From contig JADJEU010000022.1 in the NCBI GenBank assembly GCA_016709005.1, positions 1-14,575 on the forward strand: DNA of 14,575 nucleotides, given 5' to 3'. Positions 14,422 through 14,575 of the stretch are shown here, piece by piece. The stretch comes from Crocinitomicaceae bacterium. GTDB taxonomy: Bacteria; Bacteroidota; Bacteroidia; Flavobacteriales_D; Crocinitomicaceae. Under the pieces are notes generated by a model that saw only the letters and a list, made by a program, of their open reading frames with translations, was not told the origin of the DNA and did no database searches. The position numbers were made by a program, and so were the translations under genes. Every line of letters starts with the position of its first letter. Position 1 is the stretch's first letter.

Positions 14422-14575
14422 ATGAAAAAAGTAAAAATATTGCTCTGGATAATTCCAATTTCAATTCTTACGTTAAGCTCTTGTAAGAAAAAAGTATGGG
14501 GGTGCATGGATGAAACCGCCCTGAATTACTCGCCGGTTGCAACAGAAGACGCACAAGACTGTGTATACGATGAAG
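14422..14575 (+). CDS. Lipoprotein with a Bacteroidota Cys-rich GCMD-type repeat (partial, runs off the window)
   Basis: The first 51 codons of a lipoprotein. Residues 1-19 are a signal sequence with charged start and hydrophobic core (MKKVKILLWIIPISILTLS), followed by the lipobox LSSC, so the cysteine at residue 21 should be lipidated. Next comes GCMDETALNYSPVATEDAQD with a second Cys (DCVYDE). This is the repeat written as G-C-x-D-x-x-A-x-N-Y-x-P-x-A-x-x-D-D-x-x-C in many Bacteroidota surface proteins. The frame is open to the window edge. The main domain lies outside, so its role is unknown. Confidence 0.82.
   Translation, partial: MKKVKILLWIIPISILTLSSCKKKVWGCMDETALNYSPVATEDAQDCVYDE

Overview
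The window looks like chromosomal DNA of a Bacteroidota bacterium, most likely of the Flavobacteriales type. The base composition is AT-rich. Many proteins start with a signal peptide ending in Ala-Gln, and two secreted proteins end in a type A sorting domain of the type IX secretion system (T9SS). Other pointers are TAnnTTTG-like -7 promoter boxes, a tRNA without an encoded CCA end, and a lipoprotein carrying the Cys-rich repeat typical of the group. The genus cannot be read from the sequence.

Layout. 1-203 is the 3' end of an isopenicillin-N-synthase-like 2-oxoglutarate/Fe(II) oxygenase. 333-1589 is a complete IS3-family insertion sequence on the minus strand, with terminal inverted repeats and a 4-bp target duplication. 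1944-3508 encodes a secreted clan-A glycoside hydrolase with a T9SS tail. 3641-4077 is a second, N-truncated copy of the same oxygenase, followed by a terminator, a partial tRNA-Ser copy and an intact tRNA-Ser(GGA). 4509-5407 holds two tandem paralogous small secreted proteins. They converge on a secreted S15/CocE-type peptidase (5415-7292, minus), which is divergent from a TruC-like pseudouridine synthase (7511-8236). 8329-8952 is a secreted MORN/YwqK-repeat protein. 9115-10999 holds a small secreted protein and a large T9SS cargo protein with Ig-like repeats, closed by a strong terminator. 11124-12172 (YD-like repeat protein), 12312-12909 (barrel-like outer-membrane protein), 13032-13705 (DUF2461) and 13722-14140 (minus, lipocalin-like) follow. 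The window ends inside a lipoprotein gene at 14422.

How the genes relate. There is no single pathway operon. Most products are exported to the periplasm, outer membrane or surface; the exceptions are TruC, DUF2461, the transposase and the oxygenase remnants. Only the two paralogs and the 9115/9424 pair look co-organised.

The most important caveat is that many genes are broken by one-base frameshifts. Most are explained by one missing base in a homopolymer run, and they cluster at 1-4077 and 10080-14140, while 4509-10080 is clean. This looks more like sequencing or assembly error than gene decay, so frameshifted genes are described as whole genes with breakpoints given. I found no convincing undescribed biological system. 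The best leads are the tandem secreted paralogs with a shared upstream motif and the tRNA-Ser fragment beside the truncated oxygenase copy.
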